42,653 nucleotides of DNA from an uncultured Bacteroidales bacterium (lineage in GTDB: Bacteria; Bacteroidota; Bacteroidia; Bacteroidales; UBA932): the NCBI GenBank assembly GCA_947367315.1, contig CANBDX010000010.1, positions 1-42,653 on the forward strand, read 5' to 3'. Positions within the stretch are counted from its first letter, which is position 1, and the number at the start of each line of letters is the position of its first letter. A program made the position numbers and the translations under genes. The notes beneath the pieces were generated by a model. It worked only from the letters and a program-made list of their open reading frames with translations. It did not search any database and was not told the DNA's origin. Below are positions 8,099 through 16,338 of the stretch, in pieces.

Positions 8099-8955
8099 AA
8101 TTCGGCGACTGATGAAATCTGGCCGACTGTCAGATTGAGCTTTTCTGCGATCTCAGTCGGTTTAAGACCGCAGCCTTTGAGTGTATGTATGCTTTCTATA
8201 GTCTGAGAGAGAAGCAGATCAAGATAAGTGAACAGATCAAGTTTGCATATCTCGCTAAATACCCCGTATCCTGCCTTGCTGAGGCTGTATAGGCTTCCTT
8301 CCATACCGATAGGGGATTTGCCCTGCTTGTCTTCGGCAGAGTTGAATATGATGTCGTATTTGTCGATTTTCCGAATCCATTCCAGAAGTCCTCGGAAATT
8401 GTAGTATGCTGCAAGCTTCTGATTGCGGGAGAACTGGTGTAGCTTGACCTTCTGTATATTCTCTTTGCTGTATGGCAACGGGCAGTACAAGACTTTAACC
8501 AGCATGTCGAGGGCTTGCTCGGAATGGTCTGAAGAATAAAGCTTCATGACTGAAATCGCATCTACATATTGCTCCGATACGATAGAGGTTTCTATCATCC
8601 CTGAATCAACAGTGAATACATAACCCTTATTTTGTTTCACCTTTGGCTGCATCTGTCTGTTGATACAGATGCGGAACTCCACTTCCTTGCGGTCTTCCTT
8701 CTCGTGCAGACGATACGGGAAGTCCAGCTGCTCGGAAATTCGGAAAAGGTTTTCAAATAGCGTATCGCTCATCTTGAGACGGTCAATCTTTAAATCAAGG
8801 ATGGCTGCTGCTGTCATGACCTTGAACTGCTCGAAATTGGTAATCCCCGCCTCGAAGTCAGCGATGACTCCGGCAAGACGTACAAACTGTTCTTCGCTGA
8901 GTTCATGCCATCTGTTCGGCACCTGCCGCGTCTTCTTCAGTTTCAGTGTTATCAT
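8095..8955 (-). CDS. Phage protein of unknown function with C-terminal HTH-like segment
   Basis: This 286-residue, mostly helical protein has no recognised catalytic motif. The last 25 residues (GLKPTEIAEKLNLTVGQISS) look like a helix-turn-helix, with the spacing typical of sigma- or resolvase-type helices. It could be a tail assembly chaperone or neck protein by position, but the HTH-like end also allows a DNA-contact role. The start overlaps the stop of the preceding gene by 4 nt. Function unassigned. Confidence 0.65.
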   Translation of the reverse strand: MITLKLKKTRQVPNRWHELSEEQFVRLAGVIADFEAGITNFEQFKVMTAAAILDLKIDRLKMSDTLFENLFRISEQLDFPYRLHEKEDRKEVEFRICINRQMQPKVKQNKGYVFTVDSGMIETSIVSEQYVDAISVMKLYSSDHSEQALDMLVKVLYCPLPYSKENIQKVKLHQFSRNQKLAAYYNFRGLLEWIRKIDKYDIIFNSAEDKQGKSPIGMEGSLYSLSKAGYGVFSEICKLDLFTYLDLLLSQTIESIHTLKGCGLKPTEIAEKLNLTVGQISSVAEL

Positions 8956-9794
8956 ATCACGTAGAATTTGTCGGATTCTTCGTTGGTGTTCATGCAGATT
9001 GCGGTCGCGCCCTTCTGGATTTGCACTAAGTTCTCGATGCTTTCGTTCCAGGCATTCACCTGTGACATCAGGTCGCCGTAGAGTTTGTCACGGCTCTGCA
9101 TCGATGTGCCCTTGGTGTATTCGTGGTTGTAATCGTAGCGGATGGATCGAGGAAGTTCCGTCACATCAAACTTCATCACAGCCTCTGCCACGACCTGGTA
9201 ACAGAGTGAACGGTTGATAAGATCCTGCAGTTCCTCGTTGATATCAAGTCCGGCAACCATCGGCTTGAGTCTGCCGGTCCACACTGAGCGGATGAGGAAC
9301 TGAACTTTGGAGAAGAAGTATGCGCTGCGGTCTATTCCGTAGTAGTAATCGAACTCTTCGGCATTCTTTACAGGCAGTTCCTGTCGTTCCTTATACGTCT
9401 TGGTCTCGTTGTAGCCTCCTATCTCTGCGTTGTCATCTAGCCATGTAAGAAGTTCGTCCATGGCAAGCCAATGTGCAGAAATGTGGTGTTCCTTGATTTC
9501 CTCGTGCTGGTACTTGTATATGCTGGCATCGGAACCGTTTTTCTTGACACTGTCGAATATCTGATATCTGTGTAGTGTGCCGGTTGCAATGGCTGTCTTG
9601 AGTGCTTCATGACCTTCATTGCCCTCTTCCAGTTCGGAGATGGCAAGCAGAGTGCGCCCTCCGATGATTCCGGAGATGGCAGCTGCTGTGGAACGGATTG
9701 AAGGGAGAAGCTGGCGGTACTCGGTATCGGCCTGCAGACCATCGCAGTATCTGCGGAAGTCCGCAATATCTTTGAATATGGATGTAGGATTCAT
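8952..9794 (-). CDS. Phage head-neck-like protein following the portal
   Basis: This 280-residue product uses ATG at 9794, one base after the portal stop. The open frame extends upstream into the portal gene, but that N-terminal part is arginine-rich and out of phase with any plausible domain. The protein is alpha-helical with aromatic-rich segments (EFDYYYGIDRSAYFF). It may belong to one of the uncharacterised families seen behind the portal in Bacteroides phages (DUF6712-like), but I cannot confirm this. The tight spacing supports co-translation. Confidence 0.65.
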   Translation of the reverse strand: MNPTSIFKDIADFRRYCDGLQADTEYRQLLPSIRSTAAAISGIIGGRTLLAISELEEGNEGHEALKTAIATGTLHRYQIFDSVKKNGSDASIYKYQHEEIKEHHISAHWLAMDELLTWLDDNAEIGGYNETKTYKERQELPVKNAEEFDYYYGIDRSAYFFSKVQFLIRSVWTGRLKPMVAGLDINEELQDLINRSLCYQVVAEAVMKFDVTELPRSIRYDYNHEYTKGTSMQSRDKLYGDLMSQVNAWNESIENLVQIQKGATAICMNTNEESDKFYVI

Positions 9795-9795
9795 G

Positions 9796-11265
9796 TTATA
9801 CCTCCTTCTGGTTTGACATTCTCTGACTTGGTGCCTGTTCCTCCTGGCGCTGTACTGTCGGGCGGTAGAAGCCGATGCGAACTCCGCGTGCATATTCCTC
9901 AGGGAAATTCAGTTTGATGGCATAATTGACATCGGCACAGACAATTTCTTCCGGAATCTGCTGCTGCGTCAGATAGATCATATAGTTGTAGTATGCATCG
10001 GATCCGGACTTACTGATGATGCCGTCGCTGCTGACGTTGGATATCGATGAGTCGATTCCCTTGGATGACAGCAGTACCATGTCAGCGCGTTTGTCATACG
10101 ATATGAGGGATTCGATGAACTCCTTGTACTTCTGCGGGATTTCCTCGATCTTCCATTCCTCTGTCTGACCGTTCTGGTTGATGAAACCACGGGTTGCATA
10201 TACCTTGCCCTGGTTCTTGCCACGTCCGGAAAGAAATTCCGTCAGGTTCTGAAGCTCCAGCTGAAGATACTTCTGCAGAAGATTGTCGGAATATACGGTT
10301 CCGACCTCCAATTTCTTCTTGCCGACCGTCACCGTGATGAGTTCCTGACCGGCATCTTTCCTCTTGGCATTCTGGTCGCAGAGTTCCTTGAGTGCTTCCT
10401 GGTGAACGATCATCCATTGGTTCGGAATGATGATATGCAGACGTGCGGAAAGTGCGTTCTCAAGATAGGAATTGATGTATTCCGGCGTTGCATTACATCC
10501 TCGGATCCATTCCTTGATACCCTTGAAGAATACATTGGAGGCATATATCTCGTTACCATGTGTCGGGTTCTTGGAATACGATATGCAGCAGTGCTTTCCG
10601 AGAGGACGCAGATAGTCCATGCGCGGATATACCTTGTATTCCTGCTGGGATCCGCTCTGCCAGTTGCCGACCATGACGTAATCGAAGTCACGGTCTTCGA
10701 TGTCTGTTCTGCCTGTGAGGTTGTTTTTTGTTGCAATACGACAGCGGAGCTCAGAGATATGCTCCAGTCCCGCCACGGGCAACATCCCTTTCAATCCGGC
10801 TTTGACGGCCTTGGTCAGATGCCACTTGCTGTATATGCCTTCTGAATAGTAGTATGATCTGATTGCCTTGTTGATATATGTTCTGAAACTGTCCGGCAGT
10901 CCTCTTTCCCTCCAGCTGTCTAACCAGGCTGAAATCTGCGGCGATGAAACATATTTGCGCTGCACATTGCCGGCTTCATCCACATTGTCGATATAGAGCA
11001 TCGGACCACGACCGTACAGGATCTTGCACTGCTTCTCTATGAGTTCCGGAAGCAGACGGTTTGATGCGATCATTTCGTCGCAGATGTTTGGATCCAGATT
11101 GTCCTGACCGTTCGGCCATACAAAGAATCCGGAGACATTGATCGGACTGAGAGTGGCTGGAAGATCTGAACCTCCCTTGCCGGAAGATTCCTGAGAGAGA
11201 GCGGTTTCTCCTATCTGATAGGTGCAGACGAAGTTGCCGTGTCGGGTATAACCGAAATTATTCAT
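9796..11265 (-). CDS. Putative portal protein
   Basis: This 489-residue protein is the best portal candidate. It has the segment LPELIEKQCKILYGRGPMLY near residue 72, typical of portal proteins that open with a glycine-rich clip region. It also has a long helical middle (WLDSWRERG...SFRTYINKAIRSYYYSEG) and a low-complexity glutamine-rich C-terminus. Portals form the dodecameric ring at the head vertex through which TerL pumps DNA. It follows a small gene (8-nt overlap) and precedes the neck-like genes. Identification rests on size, pattern and neighbours, not on an active-site motif. Confidence 0.65.
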   Translation of the reverse strand: MNNFGYTRHGNFVCTYQIGETALSQESSGKGGSDLPATLSPINVSGFFVWPNGQDNLDPNICDEMIASNRLLPELIEKQCKILYGRGPMLYIDNVDEAGNVQRKYVSSPQISAWLDSWRERGLPDSFRTYINKAIRSYYYSEGIYSKWHLTKAVKAGLKGMLPVAGLEHISELRCRIATKNNLTGRTDIEDRDFDYVMVGNWQSGSQQEYKVYPRMDYLRPLGKHCCISYSKNPTHGNEIYASNVFFKGIKEWIRGCNATPEYINSYLENALSARLHIIIPNQWMIVHQEALKELCDQNAKRKDAGQELITVTVGKKKLEVGTVYSDNLLQKYLQLELQNLTEFLSGRGKNQGKVYATRGFINQNGQTEEWKIEEIPQKYKEFIESLISYDKRADMVLLSSKGIDSSISNVSSDGIISKSGSDAYYNYMIYLTQQQIPEEIVCADVNYAIKLNFPEEYARGVRIGFYRPTVQRQEEQAPSQRMSNQKEV

Positions 11266-11569
11266 ACCAAATCACTTTCTTTAGTGTGTAATCGTCATCA
11301 GGGAAGCCGATGAAGCGGATGAGGTTGCGGTAGCAGGTTTTCGGATTGCCCTCGCTGTCGGAGAACAGGAAGAAATGTTTGCCGTCGATGTCGAACCGGT
11401 CTTTCGGTAACGGCTTACGACAGGTGCAATGGGAATATGTCTTGAGATTTATTTCCCCTGCAGCTGGTTTCTTCCTGGAGAAAGGAAAAAACACGATGGA
11501 GAAATCCCCTCCGGTCTTCGACACCGTCTCCGCCTTTGCAATCGCATCTATGCCTCTGATGGTTTCCAT
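11258..11569 (-). CDS. Small phage protein upstream of portal
   Basis: This 103-residue protein starts at ATG 11569; the upstream extension is not coding-like because it crosses the promoter and terminator. A cysteine pair and basic segment (CTCRKPLPKDRFDIDGKHFF) and a second Cys later (KTCYRN) might bind metal, but no known zinc motif is complete. It overlaps the portal start by 8 nt. A promoter of the TGTCCTTT class lies 6 nt upstream of the ATG, so this gene opens the portal transcription unit. Confidence 0.6.
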   Translation of the reverse strand: METIRGIDAIAKAETVSKTGGDFSIVFFPFSRKKPAAGEINLKTYSHCTCRKPLPKDRFDIDGKHFFLFSDSEGNPKTCYRNLIRFIGFPDDDYTLKKVIWYE

Positions 11570-11574
11570 GGATG

Positions 11575-11610
11575 CAAAACTACATCGTGTATTACACAAG
11601 TGAAAGGACA
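11575..11610 (-). promoter_or_regulatory. TGTCCTTT-class phage promoter for the portal unit
   Basis: On the minus strand TGTCCTTTC (11610-11602) is followed after exactly 19 nt by TAGTTTTG (11582-11575). The same pair at the same spacing stands before the protease/capsid unit, the tape measure gene and the 408-residue tail gene. The start codon is very close, so the transcript would be nearly leaderless. Confidence 0.65.
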
Positions 11611-11621
11611 GGTATCTGCAC

Positions 11622-11650
11622 AAAAAAGGGCAACCCCGAAGGGCTGCCCT
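11622..11650 (-). terminator. Rho-independent terminator of the DUF5053-like unit
   Basis: Minus strand: GGGCAGCCC, loop TTCG, then GGGTTGCCC and TTTTTT. It closes the 11704-12109 accessory unit just ahead of the portal promoter. A close relative of this hairpin ends the DUF2442 gene at 19683-19709. Confidence 0.85.
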
Positions 11651-11703
11651 GGTGGCCATGTCTCCATTCATGACCGGTACGTTAATGAAAGATTTATGGA
11701 GAA

Positions 11704-11931
11704 TTATAGTGTGTCTGCAGCTTTCCGGATGCGGTCTGCAAGATCATACAAGGCTCCTCTGAGCTGCTCTAATTCATCTGGGGAGAAGTCGGTTTCTTTC
11801 CCGTTTCCGTCTCTTCCGTCAAACTTATGATATAACCAGCCGGATGATTTACCGAAATATCTGTTTGCCAGTTTTGATAGATTGATATCTACGATGATAT
11901 CATATAGTTTCTGTTTTGCATTCGTTATCAT
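11704..11931 (-). CDS. DUF5053-like small protein
   Basis: This 75-residue protein carries the pattern NLSKLANRYFGKSSGWLYHK, then DFSPDELEQLRGALYDLADRIR. I associate this with the DUF5053 family of small Bacteroidota phage and mobile-element proteins. The first part resembles a DNA-binding helix-turn-helix. It is the second gene of a two-gene unit with its own operator-bearing promoter and terminator, so it may be the autoregulator of that unit. The family assignment is from memory of the pattern and is moderate. Confidence 0.65.
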   Translation of the reverse strand: MITNAKQKLYDIIVDINLSKLANRYFGKSSGWLYHKFDGRDGNGKETDFSPDELEQLRGALYDLADRIRKAADTL

Positions 11932-11971
11932 AGTGATTTGTTTTTAAGGGAGGCTCTCTCGAGCCCCTCTG

Positions 11972-12109
11972 TTAAACTCCCATCAGTTCGTAAACCAAAC
12001 CGAGAATGTAGTACTCAAATTCTGTCGGATTTTCCATCCAGCCTTTTGAGGCTTTGAAGTTCCTGATTGCTTCAATCAGCTCTTCTTCTTTAGGTGTCAA
12101 ACTTGTCAT
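11972..12109 (-). CDS. 45-residue protein, first gene of an autoregulated pair
   Basis: ATG 12109 gives a 45-residue helical protein (MTSLTPKEEELIEAIRNFK at the start). A longer frame exists but would run through the -7 box and operator, so the short form is preferred. It is followed after 40 nt by the DUF5053-like gene. The product is acidic and has no recognised domain. Two tiny genes behind an operator-controlled promoter recall toxin-antitoxin or small regulatory pairs, but there is no direct evidence for that. Confidence 0.5.
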   Translation of the reverse strand: MTSLTPKEEELIEAIRNFKASKGWMENPTEFEYYILGLVYELMGV

Positions 12110-12130
12110 ATATCTTTCATTAACGTGATA

Positions 12131-12162
12131 CAAATATAGTACGAATTTTCGTACTACGCAAA
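12131..12162 (-). promoter_or_regulatory. Promoter with a perfect palindromic operator in its spacer
   Basis: Minus strand TTTG (12162-12159), 20 nt, TATATTTG (12138-12131). The spacer contains a perfect palindrome, TAGTACGAA-AA-TTCGTACTA (12156-12137), whose end overlaps the -7 box. A repressor dimer bound here would block RNA polymerase. The DUF4160 unit has the same geometry with a different palindrome. Confidence 0.75.
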
Positions 12163-12243
12163 TTTTTCGACACAAAAAGATGAAGAATCTTCAACAAAAT
12201 GGGAAATCTTGCATTAAAATGATGAATGTTCATCGCAAAAGAA

Positions 12244-12263
12244 AAGCCCTCATGTGAGGGCTT
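12244..12263 (-). terminator. Terminator of the 12268-12942 gene
   Basis: Minus strand AAGCCCTCA (12263-12255), a two-base loop, TGAGGGCTT (12252-12244), then TTCTTTTG. It lies directly after the stop of the membrane-anchored coiled-coil gene. Confidence 0.8.
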
Positions 12264-12267
12264 GAGA

Positions 12268-12942
12268 TTATTTGTTTTCTTCTAATTGTACGATATCCTG
12301 TTCCTGTGGAACTTCAGGATGGGAGGCCAGATATCTATCTCTTAAATCTATAGCCATAAGCATTACTATGGCGTATAACGACAATGTAACTTCAACTTCC
12401 TCTCCTTTCTCATCTTTTAGAGTTATCTCAGATGGCGAGTAATAGATGTAATTCTTGATATCGTTAAAAAGTTCGTGACTGAGATTGGTAAACAATACAG
12501 TAGATGCTGTTTCTTCGACATCGTATGGAGTCGCAGGCTTGCGCTTTTCCATTTCTTTGATAAGAAAATCCAGATTCTTATCAATAGTTTTCTTTGCTCC
12601 TGTCATTTCAAACAAATCCCTTCCGGCTTTGACCATTTGGAGAGGACTCTTCTTTCGGGCGAGCTGAGAGATCATCTTAGAATCTTTCTTCATCACCCAT
12701 TGAGATATTTCCGCAACTTGATCATTGATGGCGTTCACGGTAGTTTGCATGGCAAGCAACTGTTCTATTGCGGTCCTGTTTGTTGTACATTTTAGATTAT
12801 TGACCTTGTCTTCAGTTGGTACAAATCTCTGGAAATATAGTTTTGCAAATTTCCATACAACAATACCAACGGCGATGATAGCTAATAGCAATATTCCAAG
12901 CCAAGGGAAATTCTCCAGCAACCAAGCAACAAATTCGTTCAT
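12268..12942 (-). CDS. Membrane-anchored coiled-coil protein (accessory gene)
   Basis: This 224-residue protein has one N-terminal membrane segment (about 12-33, WLGILLLAIIAVGIVVWKF). A long helical cytoplasmic part follows, with an acidic C-terminus (ending EQDIVQLEENK). It resembles no phage structural family I know. It has its own promoter and terminator and sits between the terminase and the portal units, the layout of a moron gene expressed in the lysogen. A superinfection-exclusion or defence role is conceivable but unproven. Codon use and AT content appear higher than in the flanking structural genes. Confidence 0.6.
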   Translation of the reverse strand: MNEFVAWLLENFPWLGILLLAIIAVGIVVWKFAKLYFQRFVPTEDKVNNLKCTTNRTAIEQLLAMQTTVNAINDQVAEISQWVMKKDSKMISQLARKKSPLQMVKAGRDLFEMTGAKKTIDKNLDFLIKEMEKRKPATPYDVEETASTVLFTNLSHELFNDIKNYIYYSPSEITLKDEKGEEVEVTLSLYAIVMLMAIDLRDRYLASHPEVPQEQDIVQLEENK

Positions 12943-12967
12943 ATTAGTCAGGTTTAGCAGTTGTCCA

Positions 12968-12996
12968 CAAAAATACTATTTTTTTCGTTATTACAA
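12968..12996 (-). promoter_or_regulatory. Promoter of the membrane-anchored accessory gene
   Basis: Minus strand TTG (12996-12994), 18 nt, TATTTTTG (12975-12968). It gives the 12268-12942 gene independent expression. The remaining 200 nt up to the terminase stop (13000-13198) holds no gene or repeat that I can support. Confidence 0.65.
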
Positions 12997-13198
12997 TAAG
13001 TTTTTACGTTACTCCAAGCAAATCAGCGGCCAAATCATATTTCCGGCGGAGCGAAGCGTGTAATGCAAGCCGAAAAACCAGCGGCGTCGGGCACATCTTC
13101 CGCAAAAGTTGAAAATTGTTCTGAAAATCTGAGGGGATTTCGCTGAGTTTCAGAATGATGAGCGATTTTTGATTAACCGGAAGACCGTCAAATCCGGG

Positions 13199-14899
13199 CT
13201 ATATCGAGCCCAAAACCACCCCTGCATTTTGATAATTCCGCAGTCCTGGGAAGTATTTTTCGTACATTCCCCACACAAGATATGTCATTGCGGACGGAAT
13301 CTGAGGCGTCAGTCCGGCCTGAAGATTTATCGGAACTTTCTTCTCCGGACTCTTGTCAAGTTCTATTGGAGACGAGCCCGGAACCTTCTTGCAGCAGTAC
13401 ATCGCGCTCACAAGATTCGGACATTCATTCGCATCGATACGGATCCTTGGAATGCTGCGTTCATTCTCTGCCAGGAGCCTTTTCCAAAGCTGGTAATGCT
13501 GCCAATAGTAGATATCACCTTGACCAAGGTTCTTGAGCGTCACGCGCCAGCCGAATTTCTCCAGCTCAGCTTTCATCTGCCTGGCATCGGTCTCAGCCTC
13601 ACGTTTTGCGGTCTTCTTGTTGCCGGCACGGTCGTAATACAAATCTATCTGACGCGTCTTGGCACAGGAGAAAAACGCGTTGAATTGCTGTGCGATATCA
13701 GCGATATCCATAGGTGGATATACGAAGAATTCCTTCAGGATCCTGAGACTGTTGTCCTTGCCATATTCCTGTGCGGCCACAACAGAAGCGAATGCTCCGG
13801 GGTCATACCCGAGCAGTATCTTGTCGGATGGGGTGAAATACTGCAGATGACTCGCGTCTATCCGGAATGTCTCCTTCAGGGAGAGTTTGTCGATGATCGT
13901 GTATTTGTAGGAGTCTTCGAATGTATGCTTTTCCTCCTCCCATAACTCGAAGAACAGGTTTTCACGGTTGCGGTCTCCGATGGAGCAGATTGAACTGAGG
14001 AACTCAGACGCTGTGAGCATTTCCCGTTGGGTACGAAAGTAGTCAAGACCGAGCACTTCACGGTTCACGAAGGTAGAAACCCGGAGGTAGAAGGTTGATT
14101 TCTTGCGGATCTTTGCAAGCAAGGGAGCCCATTTGGCTATGGCATTCTGCGACTGGGTGATCTTGACGCCGTTCTGCAGATTGATCTGTGCCTTGTTGAT
14201 GTAAAGTGACAGCGTGATGATGTCTTCAATGTCTTGACTGTTGACCTCCTTCTCATATTCGGTAAACCAGTTGTCTTCCCCGAGGCTCACACGGCCGATG
14301 TCGGACACGCCTGTAATACCTCCGTGAAGGTGGCATTTGTGGACTTCTGAGCCGTTTCCGATGCGTGAGGTACGGATGGCTGGGATGATGCGGGTTTTGA
14401 GCTTCTCGCCCTTGGAATGCTTCATCTCTTCAAAGAATCCATGCACTACCGACTGACCGGCTATGGAGTCGGCACGATCGACAGCTACAGCCTGCAGAAC
14501 ATGGCCATTGGCGAAGATGATGCTTCGCTCCGGCCAGAGTACCGGGAAACGAGGCTGCTTGAAATGACGGGGAAGATCCTTTTCGCCCACGACATAGTCA
14601 AAACCCTCTGTAAGCATCTGACGGCCATCTGCTGTTTCAGAACGGAACTTACCGAGAACTGCCGGGATGACATTGGTAAAAAGGGCTACATATGAGCTGT
14701 GTGATATGATTGATGTCTCGCGCGGCATGGCACCGGCAACGCGGAGGATGCGCGGAGCTGTGATTTCCGTTGTCTTTCCAGTACCGCGTCCGGCAGTGAA
14801 GATCATCTTGTTGCAGTCGATGATTGTTGCGAGCGCTTGTGCCGTATTCTGATAGATTTCCAGGGCTGAAGGGATTTCTGCTTTAGATTTCATGATCAT
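13199..14899 (-). CDS. terL: Terminase large subunit
   Basis: This 566-residue packaging motor couples ATP hydrolysis to DNA translocation and cuts the concatemer. The N-terminal ATPase has Walker A GRGTGKTT (37-44) and a Walker B-like segment ending FFEE (155-158). The C-terminal RNase H-fold nuclease shows Asp366 (LLGYDPG) and Asp423 (LYYDRAG) as metal-binding acids. The start ATG 14899 overlaps the previous gene by 17 nt; ATG 14893 is a close alternative. In this phage terL lies downstream of the capsid genes and upstream of the portal, the reverse of the common order. Confidence 0.9.
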   Translation of the reverse strand: MIMKSKAEIPSALEIYQNTAQALATIIDCNKMIFTAGRGTGKTTEITAPRILRVAGAMPRETSIISHSSYVALFTNVIPAVLGKFRSETADGRQMLTEGFDYVVGEKDLPRHFKQPRFPVLWPERSIIFANGHVLQAVAVDRADSIAGQSVVHGFFEEMKHSKGEKLKTRIIPAIRTSRIGNGSEVHKCHLHGGITGVSDIGRVSLGEDNWFTEYEKEVNSQDIEDIITLSLYINKAQINLQNGVKITQSQNAIAKWAPLLAKIRKKSTFYLRVSTFVNREVLGLDYFRTQREMLTASEFLSSICSIGDRNRENLFFELWEEEKHTFEDSYKYTIIDKLSLKETFRIDASHLQYFTPSDKILLGYDPGAFASVVAAQEYGKDNSLRILKEFFVYPPMDIADIAQQFNAFFSCAKTRQIDLYYDRAGNKKTAKREAETDARQMKAELEKFGWRVTLKNLGQGDIYYWQHYQLWKRLLAENERSIPRIRIDANECPNLVSAMYCCKKVPGSSPIELDKSPEKKVPINLQAGLTPQIPSAMTYLVWGMYEKYFPGLRNYQNAGVVLGSI

Positions 14900-15521
14900 C
14901 AGGGGTTTCGTCCTCGATTACGACCTCAATTCCGGCTTCGCGCAGCAGCCTTTCTTTCTCTGCAGCCGTTGTCTCCAGCGACATGATCATATTGCGGTAT
15001 TCCTTGTCTTCGTGCCTGCGAGCAATATCCATCAGTTTCTGTGACTTGTAACCAAGAGATTCAGGCTTGACAGTGGTAGAGATAAGGAATACAGGTGGGG
15101 TCCAGTCATAATCCATGGATTCGCGTCTCTTGGTACGTAATTCGTGGGCTTTTTCGAGGCATTTGTAAGCAGTCATGCACTGTTCCTGGCCGATTGCCAC
15201 ACCTTTCAGCCTTTCAAATTCGTCCGCATAGATCATATCCCAGGCACGGGCTGATATTGCTTCATCCATGTAGAAAAATTCAAGTGCATCGTAATAAATA
15301 CTGCGAGCCTGCGCCCTTGTAAGGGTCGGATACTCCGTCATCAGCGCGTCCGAGGCCTTTTTCAGGTTTGTTCCAACATGGTGTATGATGCTGGAAGCGG
15401 AATTGAGCTGAAGGATATACTGCTGCATCGCCTCTGGAATGACAGCGCTGACCCTTGACTCCAGGAAAGCCTGCAGATCTTCTACCGGATAGCTGCGTAC
15501 AAGTTCGAGACGGTCTTTCAT
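14883..15521 (-). CDS. Phage protein upstream of TerL (candidate small terminase-associated protein)
   Basis: This 212-residue, highly helical and charged protein has the segment TLTRAQARSIYYDALEFFY, which could be a DNA-binding helical unit, and an acidic C-terminus. Overlaps on both sides (4 nt with the preceding frame, 17 nt with terL) mean tight translational coupling. Position directly before terL suggests a small-terminase or packaging-accessory role. I see no proof, and the frameshifted gene upstream competes for the same role. Confidence 0.6.
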   Translation of the reverse strand: MKDRLELVRSYPVEDLQAFLESRVSAVIPEAMQQYILQLNSASSIIHHVGTNLKKASDALMTEYPTLTRAQARSIYYDALEFFYMDEAISARAWDMIYADEFERLKGVAIGQEQCMTAYKCLEKAHELRTKRRESMDYDWTPPVFLISTTVKPESLGYKSQKLMDIARRHEDKEYRNMIMSLETTAAEKERLLREAGIEVVIEDETPDDHEI

Positions 15522-16102
15522 TGCTTTATAAATTCATTGAAAATCTCCCTGTACATGTACAGGGATGCCTGATGTTGCTCCAGCAGTTCCTGGAACTTCT
15601 TCTTTTTCTCTTCAGAGAAACGCGAGCTGCCAATCTGGGAGGTGTAACGAGTAATATTCAGTTCGATGTTTTTTCGTTCCTCGAAATATCTGTCCGGGTC
15701 AGAGCGTAGTAGGTCGGTAACGCGCTCTCTTTCGCTTTTCTGGGCTATAAACGGGTGTTTTCCGAGGAATTGCCCTGTCCTGTCGAATTGTCTGAGCTCA
15801 TCAAAGCAGACTTCCATGCGGACCACCTTCTCGATATATTCCGCCAGAGTCTTATGGTCTGTCGTTTCACCCAGACTGCTATCGATTTCGCGAAGTCTCT
15901 GATGGCAGTTGATACGGTCGGTATATATGAGGTCAGCAGTCTGGATAAGCCTGTTTTCAAGGTCTTTCCAACGGATGCGAGGGTATTCCTCATATTTTGA
16001 TGCTTTTTTTTTACTGCCGAAACGGTATTGACGAAGACTTGACGTGGTGTCGTAATAGATGATGCCGAGCTCGTTTGTGCCAGAATTTCCTCTGCAGTCA
16101 TC
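15518..16102 (-). CDS. C-terminal part of a frameshifted phage gene
   Basis: The frame is open from just after a TAG at 16103-16105 down to 15518. Its first in-frame start codon is only GTG 15826 (ATG 15817 follows), giving 102 residues, yet the translation upstream of that reads as real protein (ELGIIYYDTTSSLRQYRFG, then YEEYPRIRWKDLENRL and INCHQRLREIDSSLG). It therefore continues the protein begun in the overlapping frame at 16269-16080, joined by a -1 shift. The combined product would be about 255 residues. It ends with an ATGA overlap with the next gene. Either a single-base deletion near 16068-16080 or programmed frameshifting explains it. Confidence 0.6.
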   Translation of the reverse strand, partial: DDCRGNSGTNELGIIYYDTTSSLRQYRFGSKKKASKYEEYPRIRWKDLENRLIQTADLIYTDRINCHQRLREIDSSLGETTDHKTLAEYIEKVVRMEVCFDELRQFDRTGQFLGKHPFIAQKSERERVTDLLRSDPDRYFEERKNIELNITRYTSQIGSSRFSEEKKKKFQELLEQHQASLYMYREIFNEFIKQ

Positions 16103-16269
16103 CTACCAAGCAGCTCATATACCAGGCTTTCTGCAAGCTGCTGCTTGTCAAGCATGATCCTTCCGGCTCGCTTGCTTCCATGACTGCGTAGAAGCATTCT
16201 GTAGGTATCTATCGCATGGACTTGCGCTATCTTCTTGCTTAATGAGGTCCTTTCTGCTATTGAATACAT
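15745..16269 (-). CDS. N-terminal part of a frameshifted phage gene
   Basis: This 174-codon frame begins MYSIAERTSLSKKIAQVHA and is convincing to about residue 66 (ELLGRMTAEEILAQT). Beyond that the translation turns serine-, threonine- and arginine-rich and looks out of frame, while the -1 frame becomes protein-like. The true product is probably a fusion with the 15518-16102 frame. A run of nine A (minus strand, 16012-16004) contains A-AAA-AAG in this frame, a classic -1 slippery heptamer, though the quality switch seems to occur earlier. Just upstream of terL-linked genes, it may be a packaging protein. Confidence 0.6.
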   Translation of the reverse strand: MYSIAERTSLSKKIAQVHAIDTYRMLLRSHGSKRAGRIMLDKQQLAESLVYELLGRMTAEEILAQTSSASSITTPRQVFVNTVSAVKKKHQNMRNTLASVGKTLKTGLSRLLTSYIPTVSTAIRDFAKSIAVWVKRQTIRLWRNISRRWSAWKSALMSSDNSTGQGNSSENTRL

Positions 16270-16285
16270 AGTCTTTATGGTTAAA

Positions 16286-16310
16286 GAGGGCTGCCGCGAA
16301 GACAGCCCTC
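16286..16310 (-). terminator. Intercistronic hairpin before the frameshifted gene
   Basis: Minus strand GAGGGCTG (16310-16303), 9-nt loop, CAGCCCTC (16293-16286), then TTTAACC. The T tract is short, so partial termination or mRNA processing is as likely as a full stop. The same TTTAACC tail follows the hairpin at 16862-16879. Confidence 0.5.
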
Positions 16311-16338
16311 AGGCAAAAACGATGATGGAAGATGTTGG

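Noticed and set aside
10402..10845. Plus-strand ORF of 147 codons opposite the portal gene
   Set aside because: Cysteine-rich shadow translation; the portal frame on the other strand is supported by length and neighbours.
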